A DNA stretch of 64,000 bases from Agaricus subrufescens (Eukaryota > Basidiomycota > Agaricomycetes > Agaricales > Agaricaceae). Under the pieces are notes generated by a model. That model searched no databases. It saw only the letters and a list, made by a program, of their open reading frames with translations, and had not been told where the DNA came from. The translations under genes and the position numbers were made by a program. Below are positions 1-11,638 of this stretch, one piece after another (the first letter of the stretch is position 1; each line of letters begins with the position of its first letter). The stretch spans positions 1-64,000 of the forward strand of contig JAQOTE010000019.1 of assembly GCA_029945375.1 (NCBI GenBank), in the 5' to 3' direction.

Positions 1-281
1 CTGTTTATCTGTATCATTGTTATTGACTGAAAGACCAGCTCACCAGATTCATAAACGCAGGTAATGGTGACAAAAACGAATCACCGTAATGAGGATTTCT
101 GGCCAACTTGGTCAACTATGCGAGTACGACATAAAAAATTATTCATGATAATGCAAGGTACAGATAAGAAGATACAGGGCTACGCTAAATTACACAAGTG
201 CATCAAGATAGAATACGAAAACAAGCAAGACCATAGTAATATTACATTGAAGAGCATAACAACAAAAAAACGATAACTCGG

Positions 282-2048
282 TCAATCCCTAACCAGATTA
301 CTTCCTCGAATTTCCACATCCTCAATCAACGGACAAGAAGCTCTAATCGTATCAATCAAACTCATCCTCCTCAACTCTCCAGGATTCCCCACCTCCTCAA
401 ACTCCAACCTCTTCAAATTCGGAAACATCTCCAACGCAGGTAAAAGCTCTCTAAAATTCTCCACAAACCTCCTGTTCTGATGTCCGAAAATCGTCATCTT
501 CTCGACACTTCGAAATACCTGAGGAGGTGTGGGCGCTATAAAGCTGAACCCACGCATGAGGAAGAATGTGACGAAACCGGATTCGGTGCTGAATTTAAAT
601 TTGACGTTGACTGGTCGTGTGGATGTGGTGGTGCAAGGAATTAAATCGGAGAGGGGTACCATTCCGATATCGAAGATGGCGTAGAGACCGTTTTTACTAC
701 CGGGAAGGCAGTAATCATAGGTATGTGAGATTCGGTCTAGTTTTGGGTATGCGAGGGGATCATGGAGAAGCCACGAGAGTGTTCGAGGAGTTGCCTCGAG
801 GGACTCGAGGACGGGTAGTAGGTTTGTAGAATTGAATTCTGGATATTGCGCTGAAGGACTCATACCTTCCAGCTCGAGTTCACGGAGGGTAGGATGTCGA
901 GTCAGAAACTCGAGGACAATGCCTGGTAGATCCTCCTCTCCTACAGTCTGCCCGTAAAGTTTAAAAGTAAAGTTTTCTAGCACAGGCAGCGAGATATTTT
1001 TGAAAAGTTTGTTCCAGGTAGATGTTGGAGTTTTGATATAGTCAAGTACAAGATGTCGAAGAGATGCAGAATTTGCTCGGATGAGATCGACGGTGTTTTG
1101 AAAGAAGAGGGAGTGGAGCATCATGGCAGATTGAAGGTCCAGTCGTACAAGTGCTGGAGGTGACATTGCCAAGCGCGGTGGTGGGTCCTCAGTTCCGATT
1201 TTATGACCTCCTTCAACTGGTTCTGGGACCTGCAGCGTATCAGTGGAAATGAAAGAAGGTGAACGGAGAGAAAAGGGTAGCGGGTGTCGAATGCAAGAGG
1301 AAGAAGAAGTATTGATGCGAGATATGTTGACTCTAGTGAATTGCATGCGATCTTTGAACCACTTGAGGAACCCTTGGTAAAGGGAGCGCAGTTTGGGACG
1401 GAAATTAGATACCCGTAGCGGGCGCGGTCGTGGACGAGGGAAAGCGAACGGGCTGGGGTCTGGGAACCCTGGAGGTCTACTTACACCAGCGGCAACACTT
1501 GGACTAGCTCTTCTCTTTCGTGGATTGAAAATTTGAAAATTCAGCCCACCGTATAAGGTCAAATGACGGCAACCTCCTTCCAAAGCCTTCTCCAACAACT
1601 CGATAAACACCATCCTCCAAACCTTAGCCTTTTCCGCCTCCATCCTCCAAAATCCATTCAATCCCCGGCGTTGATCAATGATATCAAAGGAAAATGTAAG
1701 GCTTTTGTCGATAGTGATACAGCCCAAGAACCTAGTGATGCTCTGGGCTTCGCGAAAGAGGGCTGGGCTGGGGTGAAAACAGTAGACGAAATCCGGAGCC
1801 CGAAATACTGAAAGAGCGAGGTTGAAAGCTGGTAAAACAGTATTGGGCGAGCCATCGGATTCGAAACAAAGTCCTCCTGGATAATCACCGTTACTACCCT
1901 CTCGAAAAAGAAGTGTCTGTATAGCCAGATAATTGAGCTGATGATTGGTTTGTGCAAGAGCGAGTAAAGTGCAATTGTCGCACAACGCAACGATTTGTTC
2001 AACGATTTCGAGAGGAACGTCAGACCAAGTGGCCAAATCTTCTGCCAT
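282..2048 (-). CDS. F-box domain protein, single exon
   Basis: An open frame of about 588 residues. The first ATG fits the F-box: residues about 6-45 (SDVPLEIVEQIVALCDNCTL) match an F-box helix bundle, with the typical leucine and asparagine-histidine pattern after it. The open frame extends 42 bases further upstream but only to a GTG, so the ATG at 2048 is chosen. The middle (residues about 170-250) is rich in R, P and S and looks disordered. The C-terminal half has irregular leucine-rich stretches (LRELELEGMSP, FPNLKRLEFEEVG) as in agaric F-box proteins, which present substrates to SCF ubiquitin ligases through Skp1. Such proteins form huge lineage-specific families in mushrooms, so the substrate cannot be guessed. 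No intron is needed. Confidence 0.8.
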   Translation of the reverse strand: MAEDLATWSDVPLEIVEQIVALCDNCTLLALAQTNHQLNYLAIQTLLFREGSNGDYPGGLCFESDGSPNTVLPAFNLALSVFRAPDFVYCFHPSPALFREAQSITRFLGCITIDKSLTFSFDIIDQRRGLNGFWRMEAEKAKVWRMVFIELLEKALEGGCRHLTLYGGLNFQIFNPRKRRASPSVAAGVSRPPGFPDPSPFAFPRPRPRPLRVSNFRPKLRSLYQGFLKWFKDRMQFTRVNISRINTSSSSCIRHPLPFSLRSPSFISTDTLQVPEPVEGGHKIGTEDPPPRLAMSPPALVRLDLQSAMMLHSLFFQNTVDLIRANSASLRHLVLDYIKTPTSTWNKLFKNISLPVLENFTFKLYGQTVGEEDLPGIVLEFLTRHPTLRELELEGMSPSAQYPEFNSTNLLPVLESLEATPRTLSWLLHDPLAYPKLDRISHTYDYCLPGSKNGLYAIFDIGMVPLSDLIPCTTTSTRPVNVKFKFSTESGFVTFFLMRGFSFIAPTPPQVFRSVEKMTIFGHQNRRFVENFRELLPALEMFPNLKRLEFEEVGNPGELRRMSLIDTIRASCPLIEDVEIRGSNLVRD

Positions 2049-3346
2049 GGTCTCACTGGTTAGGGCGGATAAAAGTAAGGTTCTAGACACTATTTTAACG
2101 TCTGCTTAGGACCCCTTCATTTGACGTCAACACGATGCAATGCTCTCCACGATCTCACGACCAAATATAGCAAATGCTCAAGGAGCATTGGCGAATGTAT
2201 TCCAACTAAGCGCGCAGTTCAAATCTCAGCGATCTCAACATCTAAAATGTTGAATTCCCGTTTTAAATTTTTCCTACCGCCACACGCACTTAATAAACAC
2301 ACACTTATCCAACAAACTCAAGGTCGTATGCCACTCAGGCTTCTATCGGAAAATTCCGAGCCCAACCTAGAGGATTTGAACAAACTCCTTGTGGGATATG
2401 TATAGAATACGCTATGACTATTTTGCCCAACTAGGATCCTTCAGGCTCAGCGCCACTCGGCACTTTTTTCCTCACCCAGCCAGTAACTGCCACGATACAC
2501 CACACCTGAGAGTTGAACTAGCCGAAATGTAGTAGCACTATACCAGTGGCACCGACTGGCAAGATCAAAGTATCATTCCCCTGATACACTGAGTTTACTC
2601 TTGATCAGTATGATAGCGGTTCTACTAATAGCTAGTGGCAAATCAGCAAGATAAATTTGTCATGCAACAGCGACAAGCGGGAACGTTTATGCAGATAAAT
2701 TTGTCATGCAACAGCGACAAGCGGGAACGTTTATGCCTCGTTCCTATACCAAATGGGTATTCCTGTACTAGTAAACACAACGGTTTCATTTAGACTTGCC
2801 CATCATCGTCGTCGGCAAACCGGACCTAATCTCGTATTTACTTTTGCCCGACTTGAAACTCCTAGAGACAGCTGACCCACATTCCCTGAAGCTTCCTATC
2901 CTGCTTTTCACTACGACATCGAGAAAGGATGAGCGAAACCCCCATGCGAACTACAAGCGAATCGCAGGCAAAAAGACTGCTCCCGGATTGAGCGCAAGAA
3001 GAGGAAGCTTTTATTGGGTCTATAATAAAGTGCTGAAGCAACGAGGACTTGAGGATTCGCCGTGGTTCTGGACGCCTCGAAAACTGAGCGCTGAGCAGTC
3101 ATATCGGCCCTGATATCATTCTTCGGAGCAACTTATGTATAGGGTTTACTGTCAACAGTGAAATGAAACGACCCACACGAAATTCTTGCCGGGTGCAGAT
3201 GCCGCACTAGAACTCGGTTTGTGATCTCTATTCTGACTACGTTACAACGTCATATATTTATACAAATGTATAGTCAACTAACAGAAAAAGACAGGGAAAA
3301 GAGAGATGAAACTAAGACTCCTTGCATCCCCATAACACTGCTCAAC
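2049..3346. other. Intergenic, no supported gene
   Basis: No coding pattern is convincing. The longest frame (2796-3113, plus, 105 codons) shows no domain or splice support. The region contains one perfect 44-bp tandem duplication, listed separately. Confidence 0.5.
2649..2736. repeat. Perfect 44-bp tandem duplication
   Basis: Two identical 44-bp units, 2649-2692 and 2693-2736, each starting agataaatttgt and ending gtttatgc. No mismatches, so the duplication is probably recent. Confidence 0.95.
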
Positions 3347-4817
3347 TTACAATCTTGAGCCGGATCCATGTTCATGCGGGTCACCAAAGGGGTCATCGTT
3401 TTTGTTATCCGAAGCCATATATCCGGGTTTACCATCATACGGTGGAGCGGCGTTATAACCCTGTTGGCCATAGTATGGGGGAGCATTGTACGAATTGTAG
3501 GGCGGGTTGTAGTGGGACGGATGGTCGCCGACACGTCCAGAATTTGGTGCTCGGAAAGAATTTGCTGCGCTCGTGGGATCGAGTAATTGTCGCAGATAAG
3601 CAAATGCGATGGCAGAAAACAGTATAGAAAGTACTATATTAAGCATTAGCTTGTGTAAGACAGGGTTGGTCCGATTAAAAATAAGACTTACGGGTCGTCA
3701 CAAGGAAGGCAATGATTGACTGCCAGGATTCTCGGTCCCAGTAGTGTCTACACACTGTTTGTTCATTAGATTAAGTAAATGGAGTCGATAAAAGGGAAAG
3801 AATCACTCACAATTGCCAGCTTCTGTGTCTGTGAGGTCATGGAACGATGGACCCCAAAATCCGAACTAAAATACGAAAGATGAAGAGGGGGTTGGATGAG
3901 AATACTTTCAATGGGAATACGGACGAAACGTACTAAAACAATAGTATCATCTTTAGAGAGATTAGTACACGCATTGATGATATCATTCTGTCATATGAGA
4001 TTGATCGTTAACTCTACTACTAGCAAGGGGCGTCGGAAAAAAATCACCTTCAACGTGAAGTGTATCACAATAAGTAAGATACCAGTGCCCGCGATAATCA
4101 ACACGTCCAATGCTGTAGCGAATGTATATGTTCGGACGAGAGGAACTCGTTGCTATTGACAGGGTTCAGTCTGGGAGGATCAACCTAATTTTAATATTGA
4201 TACGTACCGTGTATGCCGCAGCAATACCAAGCAAACCGATGGCGGCGGATACCATACCCAAAGCCCCAAGGACAATGTAGATGGTTTTGAGTGAAGCTAC
4301 ATTACCTGTTTGATGGGAATTCTCATAAGTGTAAAACTTGTTCCAAAGTGTTATGGAACCTACCAAGGCGATCAATGGCAGAGTTTCTGAAGTAGCCAAT
4401 CTAGTTCAGGGTTGTTGAGGCCCGAGAGAAATAGGAAATAGAGGTAGGGTAGACGTACAGCACTGAGAAGGTTGATAAGAGAGGGTGCGAAAGGAGAAGA
4501 AAGCTATGATACGCACGCAAAAAGGGTCCAAAAGAATTCAGCAGCCGAAACTGGAAAACGTAAGTAGTCATTCAGTCTGGGGCCATGATATCACGGAAGG
4601 ACAATCTCGCACCGAACAGTACGATCGGCCGCAAGTTTCGCCGGTACATTCTTGTTACGAAGGCATATGAGGGAGGAGGACCTAGTGGCGAGATTCTGTT
4701 AGCGGACTGCGCATGTTTCAGCAAGCTATATCAACCTGCAACGAGGCTGAGTGATCACATGTTGTTATACTGTGTAAGATGTCGCTTACCTTGTGGAGGA
4801 GGAAACCTGCTATTCAT
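3347..4817 (-). CDS. Four-helix (tetraspan) membrane protein, 7-8 exons
   Basis: Spliced by eye on the minus strand. A 28-nt first exon (4790-4817, MNSRFPPPQ) ends at GTAAGC. Further exons give helix 1 (ETLPLIALVGSITLW), helix 2 (TIYIVLGALGMVSAAIGLLG, exon 4208-4386), helix 3 (ALDVLIIAGTGILLIVIHF) and helix 4 (IIAFLVTTLLSILFSAIAF). Between helices 3 and 4 is an outside loop with two cysteines (INACTNL and CRHYWD). The tail (exon ending at 3347) is rich in Y, P, N and G (YNPPYNSYNAPPYYGQQ). The layout is that of fungal tetraspanin-like plasma-membrane proteins. The classical CCG motif was not seen, so family membership is by topology. All joins keep frame. The least sure join is between the second and third exons. 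Confidence 0.65.
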
Positions 4818-6744
4818 GATTTCAAGAGGATAGAATGAACTTGTTTGAGGAATGAAGACAGTACGCAGTACTTGTCGTGGCAGTTGCGGTTATAAAGGGC
4901 AGGAGGCAGACCGAAGGCAGTGCATACTTGGGTTATAATAACAAATATTGTTTGGTCCTGATTGGTTTGCTACCGTTGTGAACGACTTGACCGCATTTTT
5001 TGTTCCCTCGACAAACTTTGATGAAGGAATATCGACATGCTAAAACATGCATAGACCATGAATTTCTCATGCAGATCGAAGCATGCATGATGAGGCAGCC
5101 GGGATGTCGGGACCTTCGGCTGTTTTGGGAAATCAAACTTGAGCTTATTATTTCAAAGGGGGCTGGGGATTGTCGCATTTGGTTCGGACTAATAATGCCT
5201 ATAAGCGATTGACAAGGAGACCGTTGCATCGAACAGGCTGTGATACCGTCCCCGTACATAACGTTGGCTCTTTGCCAACACCGAACACCGTGCCCTTTCT
5301 CTAGGACTGCATTTATTCTGTTGAACAAGATCATCTCCGACCATGATGCAACTGCCACCACTTCAATTACAAAGTACGTTTTGTGACAGTTTTTCCGGCA
5401 GTTGAGCTCAGTGCGCTGTTACCAACAAGTGGTGATAGATATCCTGGTATACTTTCGATCATTTTGCTATATCCATTTTTGGACCACGTTCGTTGCCCTG
5501 AAGACAACCCTTCGTTAGCGCCTTGCACCAAGTAAAGTGATGGGCTATTGTCGCCGTGGTTTTTGATTCTTACTGCGGCAATTGAAGAAAAAGATATTGA
5601 TCAAAAAAATATGGTGGAAGGATAGAGGTACTGCGGCTTCTCGAACTTCATACTTTTTGCTTGATTTCGCTGACAACTATAGCAGTGCGTTCAGCGGTGA
5701 TTTCAACTAGCAAAATTCGCGCAAAGTTGACAAAGCTGTTATCCAGCTAAATCCAGAACTTGACGTGGGAGTTGATAACAGCTGTAGGTCATGTCTGATC
5801 TGCTGGCGCAGTAATGTCATCAGGTGGTACTCCTGGAATTTGCGGGCGGTATAGTCTTCATACACAACGTATACCTTCTCGTGGGTATAGTGTGCAATAT
5901 CAGACTTGTGGATGTATAACTTGTATTGCCTCATTGATTTGTCCTTAGGTCTGTACAGCAGGTCCCGGCCATTTTCATCCGTATCTGTCCCTGTCTGAAG
6001 GTTCTGTGTCTGCCTTCATAGCCTCAGTGGCAGAGTCCACAGCTGCAACTCCGGTTTTCCATATATGGCGCACGTAGTAGCATATGCTTAACACATCGCA
6101 CTGCCTTTGATATGTCATCGGCTAACCACATTCTATTTTGTTCCTTAAGATGATGTCATGCACAGGTGCACTGCCTTGACCGTGTCAAGGAAGATGATGG
6201 ATAAATCTATCTTCGTGAGCCGTAGTATCTGGAATTCCATGGCGACGGCACTGATAAGGACGCACGGGGGATCTCCAGTCTCCCCGCAACCGATCACTAC
6301 GAGCGAGAAAGTGTCTAGGGATAAGTGATTCCGTCATCTGGCATCAAGTGTTGCTCATATCTCGATAACTTGCCCAACGACAAGGGCTATCACAGGTGTT
6401 CTCCGCATTGGTGTTCTCTCTTACTCAGCTCTTGCCTACAATTGTCCGGTGGAATGCACATATTACCTTCCAGTCGCAGACCCGACGCTTTCCGCTTATC
6501 TCAAGGAGGGTTGTCCAGCCTCATCTGCTGGAGCGGCTCCGTGGCCTTCCGACCGCCCAGTATTTAAGCGTAGCTCAGTGCGGACTGCCATACTAAATAG
6601 GAGGGCTGAGCGGAAGGAGAGGACATTTGTTAGAATGAACAGCTCCTCATCTCTCCGACACCCGTCGGGAACACCACTGAGGACGCATGAATGTATACAA
6701 CACCACTGAGGAGGCATGAAGGTATATACAGCACTCTTCGCTAA
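4818..6744. other. Intergenic, no supported gene
   Basis: Almost 2 kb without a frame that shows a domain, splice chain or codon bias. Small frames at 4933-5361 and 5707-5934 (minus) and 6325-6750 (both strands) overlap one another and look random. A degenerate 29-bp tandem repeat lies just before the tRNA. Confidence 0.5.
6670..6726. repeat. Two-copy 29-bp tandem repeat upstream of tRNA
   Basis: Copies beginning aacaccactgagga and ending catgaa.gtata at 6670-6697 and 6699-6726 differ at two positions. Confidence 0.8.
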
Positions 6745-6832
6745 GGGCACTTAGTTTAGGGGTATAACGTTCGCTTCGCATTTAGCATAACGCGTTTGCG
6801 AAAGGTCGTGGGTTCAATTCCCACAGTGTCCA
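6745..6832 (+). tRNA. tRNA-Ala, anticodon CGC, with 16-nt intron
   Basis: The acceptor stem gggcact/agtgtcc pairs fully and carries the G3:U70 pair that marks alanine tRNA. The D arm is gtttaggggtataac. The anticodon stem ttcgc (6770-6774)/gcgaa (6798-6802) encloses CGC at 6777-6779. The intron 6781-6796 sits after position 37, the canonical place for eukaryotic tRNA introns. The T arm is gtggg-ttcaatt-cccac. The discriminator base is A at 6832 and no CCA is encoded. Mature length is 72 nt. It reads codon GCG. Confidence 0.95.
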
Positions 6833-6922
6833 TTTTATTTCGGCGGAAGCGAGTGCTTAGTCAGCGATTGAAGCACTCAGGCCGATTCATTTAATCACCT
6901 CCACAGACCTTCCTACCCCGCC

Positions 6923-9900
6923 ATGAATCCAGCGACCGCGCCCGCGGCCACAACGACGGCCGCAGCACCGCCCAGGAGGTTTGCTGGCGACCACGAACTC
7001 CGCCCCTATGTCATTGTCAGCGACATTGGCAAGGGCAGCTTTGCCACTGTCTACAAGGGCTACCACGAGGTGACGGCTGTTCTGCCCTCTCCCCCTTTCA
7101 CCGCTGACGCCTTGCGACACAGGAAACTCACCATCAAGTTGCCGTTAAGACCGTCGTCACTGATAAGTTGTCCTCGAAGCTCTTTGAGAATCTCCAGAGC
7201 GAAATCGACATCCTCAAGTCTCTATCCCACCGGCATATCACTCGTCTCATCGACATTATTGTGAGCACCCCTTGTCCCTTTGTGTCATACTACCCCCAGT
7301 TGTTGAGCCTGCTCAAAACACTTCCAGCGCGCCGAGAAGAACGTGTATCTTATCATGGAGTTTTGCGCAGGTGGTGACTTGACCAACTATATCAAGAAAC
7401 GTGGACGCGTCGATGGGTTGCAATACATTCCCTCCCCTGGTGCTGCGCCAAGGTACTATCCGCATCCTTCAACTGGAGGACTCGACGAAGTTGTTGTTCG
7501 GAGCTTCCTGCGTCAGCTAGGCAAGTACAATTGTCTTTGGGCAATTATCCCAGTCTCATTCATTCCAACAGCACGCGCGCTCAAGTTTCTACGGCATAGA
7601 AACCTCATACACAGAGACATCAAGCCGCAGAACCTTCTTCTCAACCCTGCATCACCAGAAGAACTTGCGCGCGGCCATCCACTCGGTGTACCCATCCTCA
7701 AAGTTGCGGATTTTGGTTTTGCGCGTTCATTACCGAATGCTGTGATGGCCGAAACATTGTGTGGATCTCCGTACGTCCGCGGTTGTCAATTTCGCAACTT
7801 CTGCTCATATGCCCAAATGTAACGTTGTTCAGGTTGTACATGGCACCTGAGATATTGCGATACGAGAAATATGACGCGAAAGCCGACCTGTGGTCTGTTG
7901 GTGCGGTGTTATACGAGATGGCAGTTGGAAAACCCCCTTTTCGAGCCAATAATCATATCGAATTACTCAAGAAGATTGAACATGCTAAGAGCATCAAATT
8001 TCCAGATGAAGACATCTCACCACGTAAACATCCAGCTCACATGGGAAAAGAAGAAACATTGGTTGTTCCAGAGGACATCAAACAACTCATACGAGCATTA
8101 CTTAAACGTCAACCTGCAGAACGCGCGAGTTTTGATGAATTCTTCAATAGTACCGCTCTGGCGAAGAGCAAGTTTCCTCGCCCCAAGGATATAGACCTTC
8201 CGTCATTACAGGGGTCTACAGTAGGAGAAAGGGAGGCTGTAGATGAGTCGAGAGGCTGGCCTGGTCGTCCACCAACTCCGGAGCACCATAAGATCATCCC
8301 GCCTGAGGTGTTAGATCCGAAAGCTATGATACCTCCTAGCCGATTCAATTTCCGCCGGCCTTCAGAAGGCTCCCCACTTTCACCGAAAGACTTACGGCAG
8401 CTAGGTGTAGATGGGAGTCCGAAGGCCACAAATGGTACCCTACCTAAACTCAATACGGGCAAAGAGAGGGGATCACTAGATGGCAAGACGGCATTTCCGT
8501 CTATGGATAACCATCGAAGGAGGAAGATGCCTGAGGCAGAGGAGTCGTTTATTCCTGGTGAAACAGAAGAAGATGGTGTTTTACGAAGAGAATACGTGCT
8601 TGTGGACGACACGAGGGCGGTTGAGTTCAATCGTGCTGTTGATGGTAAGTATCACTGTTCTCTCCTTTTGCTATCGCTTTAAAGCGTTACTGCAGAATTG
8701 TCTGTGCGTCCACGAAGACCATTGCATGACCGTCGTATGCCTCCAACACCATCTATGGAAGAATACCCTCCAGATGGTAGTAGCAACCCCCCGTCCGGAA
8801 CAATCAATGCAACAAGTAACATCACTTTCCCTCCAGCGCCTAATACTGCGATATCAGCCCCACCACTCTCCTCGTCACCCTCTAGCATGGCATCCCGCGC
8901 AGCCTCTAATGCTCTGCATCGAGCGCTGAACCTCGCCTCGAAGAAGCTTTTTGGTACATCCCGTCGCGGTTCTCACTCGCACTCGCACTCGCATTCATAT
9001 GCGAATTCACAATCAAGTGCAACTTCATCTCCACGAAAACCTATTATTACGCTTGATCCAGATTGTGCCACGATTGGTCGAGGAGGGCCTAATGGAGAAA
9101 GAGATCCTATGGAAGATGAATTGTTGGCCAATTTGGAAGAGTTAGCGCAAAAAACAGACGTGTTGACGAATTGGGGAGATGAAATGTACGAGTATGTCAA
9201 AGCTATACCTCAAAGTAAGTCAGCTATCGGTATCTTTCACATGATCATAATTCTTTACCTTACCTTGGCGCTCGGACTGCAAACTTGACGTCTTGCTGAC
9301 TTTGGGGTTTTCGTTAGAACCATTGCCCGATCCGACGAAATTTACGAAACGAGAAGGCGAGCCAGAGAAACACGCACGAAAACGGAAACATGCAGATATG
9401 GAAGCTGAATATAACGCTGTGACGTGTGTAGCGGTGTACATGCTACTCATGTCATTCTCTCAGAAGGGTATCAACATGTTGAAGCAGTTTCAAGAACATA
9501 TGGGAATGAAGTATCCTGAAGGTGAATATGTTGTTAGCGAGGGATTTGATGATGGTAAGAATTGTGTCCTCTATCCTTTGTTGCACGTGCTGATTTTAGT
9601 AGCCCTGAACTGGTTTAAGGAGCATTTTATGAAATGTAATGACCGCGCTGCTTTGGTTAAGACGTGGCTACCAGCACAGTATGATGGTCCTAAAGCGTGG
9701 TTAGACCAGTTAGTCTACGATCGTGCACTTGTACTGGTACGTATCAAACTTTTTTGGGCCTTCTTGTCGCCAGGAAAGCTCAAGTTGTTTGTAGTCGAGA
9801 ACAGCAGCGCGGAAGGAGCTCCTAGATCAAGCATCAGCACCCGATGAATGCGAAAAGCTCTATGAAGAGAGTTTGTGGTGTCTTTACGCTCTTCAAGACG

Positions 9901-10215
9901 ATCTATTGCAAACTGGGAATCCATTCATGGAAGAGGACAGGGAGACTATCGCGACATGTACGTTCAGCTCCACTCTCTCCTATATAGAAACACACCTTAA
10001 ATTACGTATCAGGGATCAAACGCACGAAACTGCGACTTGTGAGGTGTCGCGCGAGGATGGTTATGAATGATCGAGATAGATTGAATGATGCCCGTGCAGA
10101 TTCGAATTTGGCCGATGTGGCGAGGATTCCGGCCCCTTGGGATGTAAAAACGCCGGTGAGCGACGGTGTTGCGAATGGAGGCCACGCATTACACGCGATT
10201 AACACGTCGTCATGA
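6923..10215 (+). CDS. ATG1: Autophagy serine/threonine kinase Atg1
   Basis: Atg1 is the kinase that starts autophagosome formation at the pre-autophagosomal structure. Exon 1 (6923-7069) carries the glycine loop [12 protein letters not shown]. The next exon restores VAVK with the ATP-binding lysine. Later exons give HRDIKPQN (catalytic loop), DFGFAR, and MAPEI split by an intron. The Atg1-type long insert ([22 protein letters not shown]) between kinase helices is present, as is [14 protein letters not shown] before the end of the kinase domain. After the kinase comes a long disordered S/P-rich middle, then a helical C-terminal region (from about 9100) typical of the Atg13-binding tMIT domains. 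The last exon ends in AINTSS before the TGA at 10213-10215. There are about nine exons, and every key residue seen is intact. The start is the first in-frame ATG and gives the family's short A/P-rich N-terminus. Confidence 0.93.
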
Positions 10216-10579
10216 TGGTCCTTTGTTCGCGTTTCCCTCCAACCCTTGTTGATGCTGTCAATGGTAATTTTCGTCCTCTGGAGAACTTTTTTTTCTCTCT
10301 TTTACTTGGAACGCGGACGTTGTTCATGGAACCCTCCCCTCTCATCCCTCTCTTGTTTTATGTCATTCAATTTCACATTCCTCTCTGGCATTGCATCAAT
10401 GCTCTCATTTACCATTATGCTTTTTTGTCATCTCAGAATTTTTACTCATATGCTCTCCCTGTGTCTCACTTTCTGGTGGTTTTTCATTTGTACTATAGGC
10501 TCCTTCATATTTGGTCATTAGTGTACAAGTATCTACACATGCGATGCAACCGTCATTCACTGTATTTAATCATGTTATA

Positions 10580-11551
10580 TTAAAAGTCGAAAGACTTGTT
10601 CAGATCTTCATGCAGTAATTGACGCATGCCCGGAGGTAATACGGGTTCTCCATCTTTATTGGCAATATATCGAAACGGCATTTCAACGGACTCTTTTGCG
10701 TTGAACCGAATTGTAGGGAAGTCCTAAATAGAAGAAACGGAAACGTGGCGAATGAGAAAACTTAGAGGGCACTTGGGCGGAAATGATGCGCACGACGTAA
10801 GGGATTTTGTCGAGGGATATTTTATCTTGAACCACAAGTTTGGTAACACCCAGAGCCGTATCGGTGGTCATTTGCACAGGCCCGAGATTGCGAGTGGGAA
10901 ACCCTAGAACGCGAAGTTCTGAAGTCCTATCACGAGGAGGATCGTCACCTATAATAAACCATGGGTCCTATCACGTCGAGATTTTGTTCTTTTTTGGAGT
11001 TAGAGGGAAGGTACGTACCGAGTATGCCCTGGAAGTAAAGAAGTACCATGAGCTCGGATGGCGTTGATAGAAGACAGACGGAGATTAAAAGCTGGTATGA
11101 GGTTGGAAGGAGAGAGAAGAAATACGAACGCCGAATAGGAACCAAGAAAATGTTCTATCCCCATCAGAAGGTGAAAGTACGTGCTCGGCTTTGGGATCGA
11201 GAAGACAAACTTGATCTATTGAGACGTTTTGGGATTTTATGAGATCAAGAATGCCTTGTTGATGGCATTGTACATCTGCTAGATTTGAGTCTTCCGAATC
11301 CGATTTGGGTCGAAATTTTTCAGAGAGTGAGTTGGAAGAGGACTTGGAGAGAGATGTGAAGTGGATTTGTGAGTTTGGTCCAGCGAGGGTGCGCATTTGC
11401 TGTCGAAGAAAAAAAAGTGTTTGCAAGTTTGCAAGAATGTAGGTTCTATTTGAGTATTACGGACCGCATACTCGAGAGAGACCCAAGGAGGAACGGCAGT
11501 GGGAGTTTGTTCATCGTCTTCCATATGTTCGATGACATATGTGAAAGCCAT
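10580..11551 (-). CDS. SFM1: SPOUT-family protein arginine methyltransferase, Sfm1-like (DUF431)
   Basis: In yeast, Sfm1 methylates an arginine of ribosomal protein Rps3 using S-adenosylmethionine. Motifs seen after splicing, in order: TYVIEHMEDDE at the start, PPWVSLEYA, VCLLDPKAE, LSPSDGDRTFSWFLFGG, GILGDDPPRDRTSELR, and GPVQMTTDTALGVTKLVV. These are the conserved blocks of the family. The GILGD to GPVQMTTD part forms the knotted SAM-binding site of SPOUT enzymes. The C-terminus ends LNKSFDF before the TAA at 10580-10582. The start ATG (11549-11551) precedes the family block directly. The gene has about five exons. It is convergent with ATG1 and divergent from RPC40 with 87 bp between the start codons. 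Confidence 0.88.
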
Positions 11552-11638
11552 CTTATCGTGGGAAAGATTCGCACTGTCAATCAAATTTTGTTGATGCTTC
11601 TGTTGGGATGAAATTGAAATTTCCTCGTCCTTTTCGAC
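11552..11638. promoter_or_regulatory. Short bidirectional promoter between SFM1 and RPC40
   Basis: Only 87 bp separate the two divergent ATGs, so 5' leaders and promoter must share this stretch. No clear TATA box was seen. Both genes serve ribosome production (Rps3 methylation; RNA polymerase I/III), which makes shared control plausible, though this is inference. Confidence 0.5.

Noticed and set aside
2049..2090. N-terminal extension of the first F-box gene up to 2090
   Set aside because: It would start at a GTG; the ATG at 2048 directly precedes the F-box.
5000..5361. Overlapping frames on both strands as a gene
   Set aside because: Mutual shadows with no domain or codon pattern.
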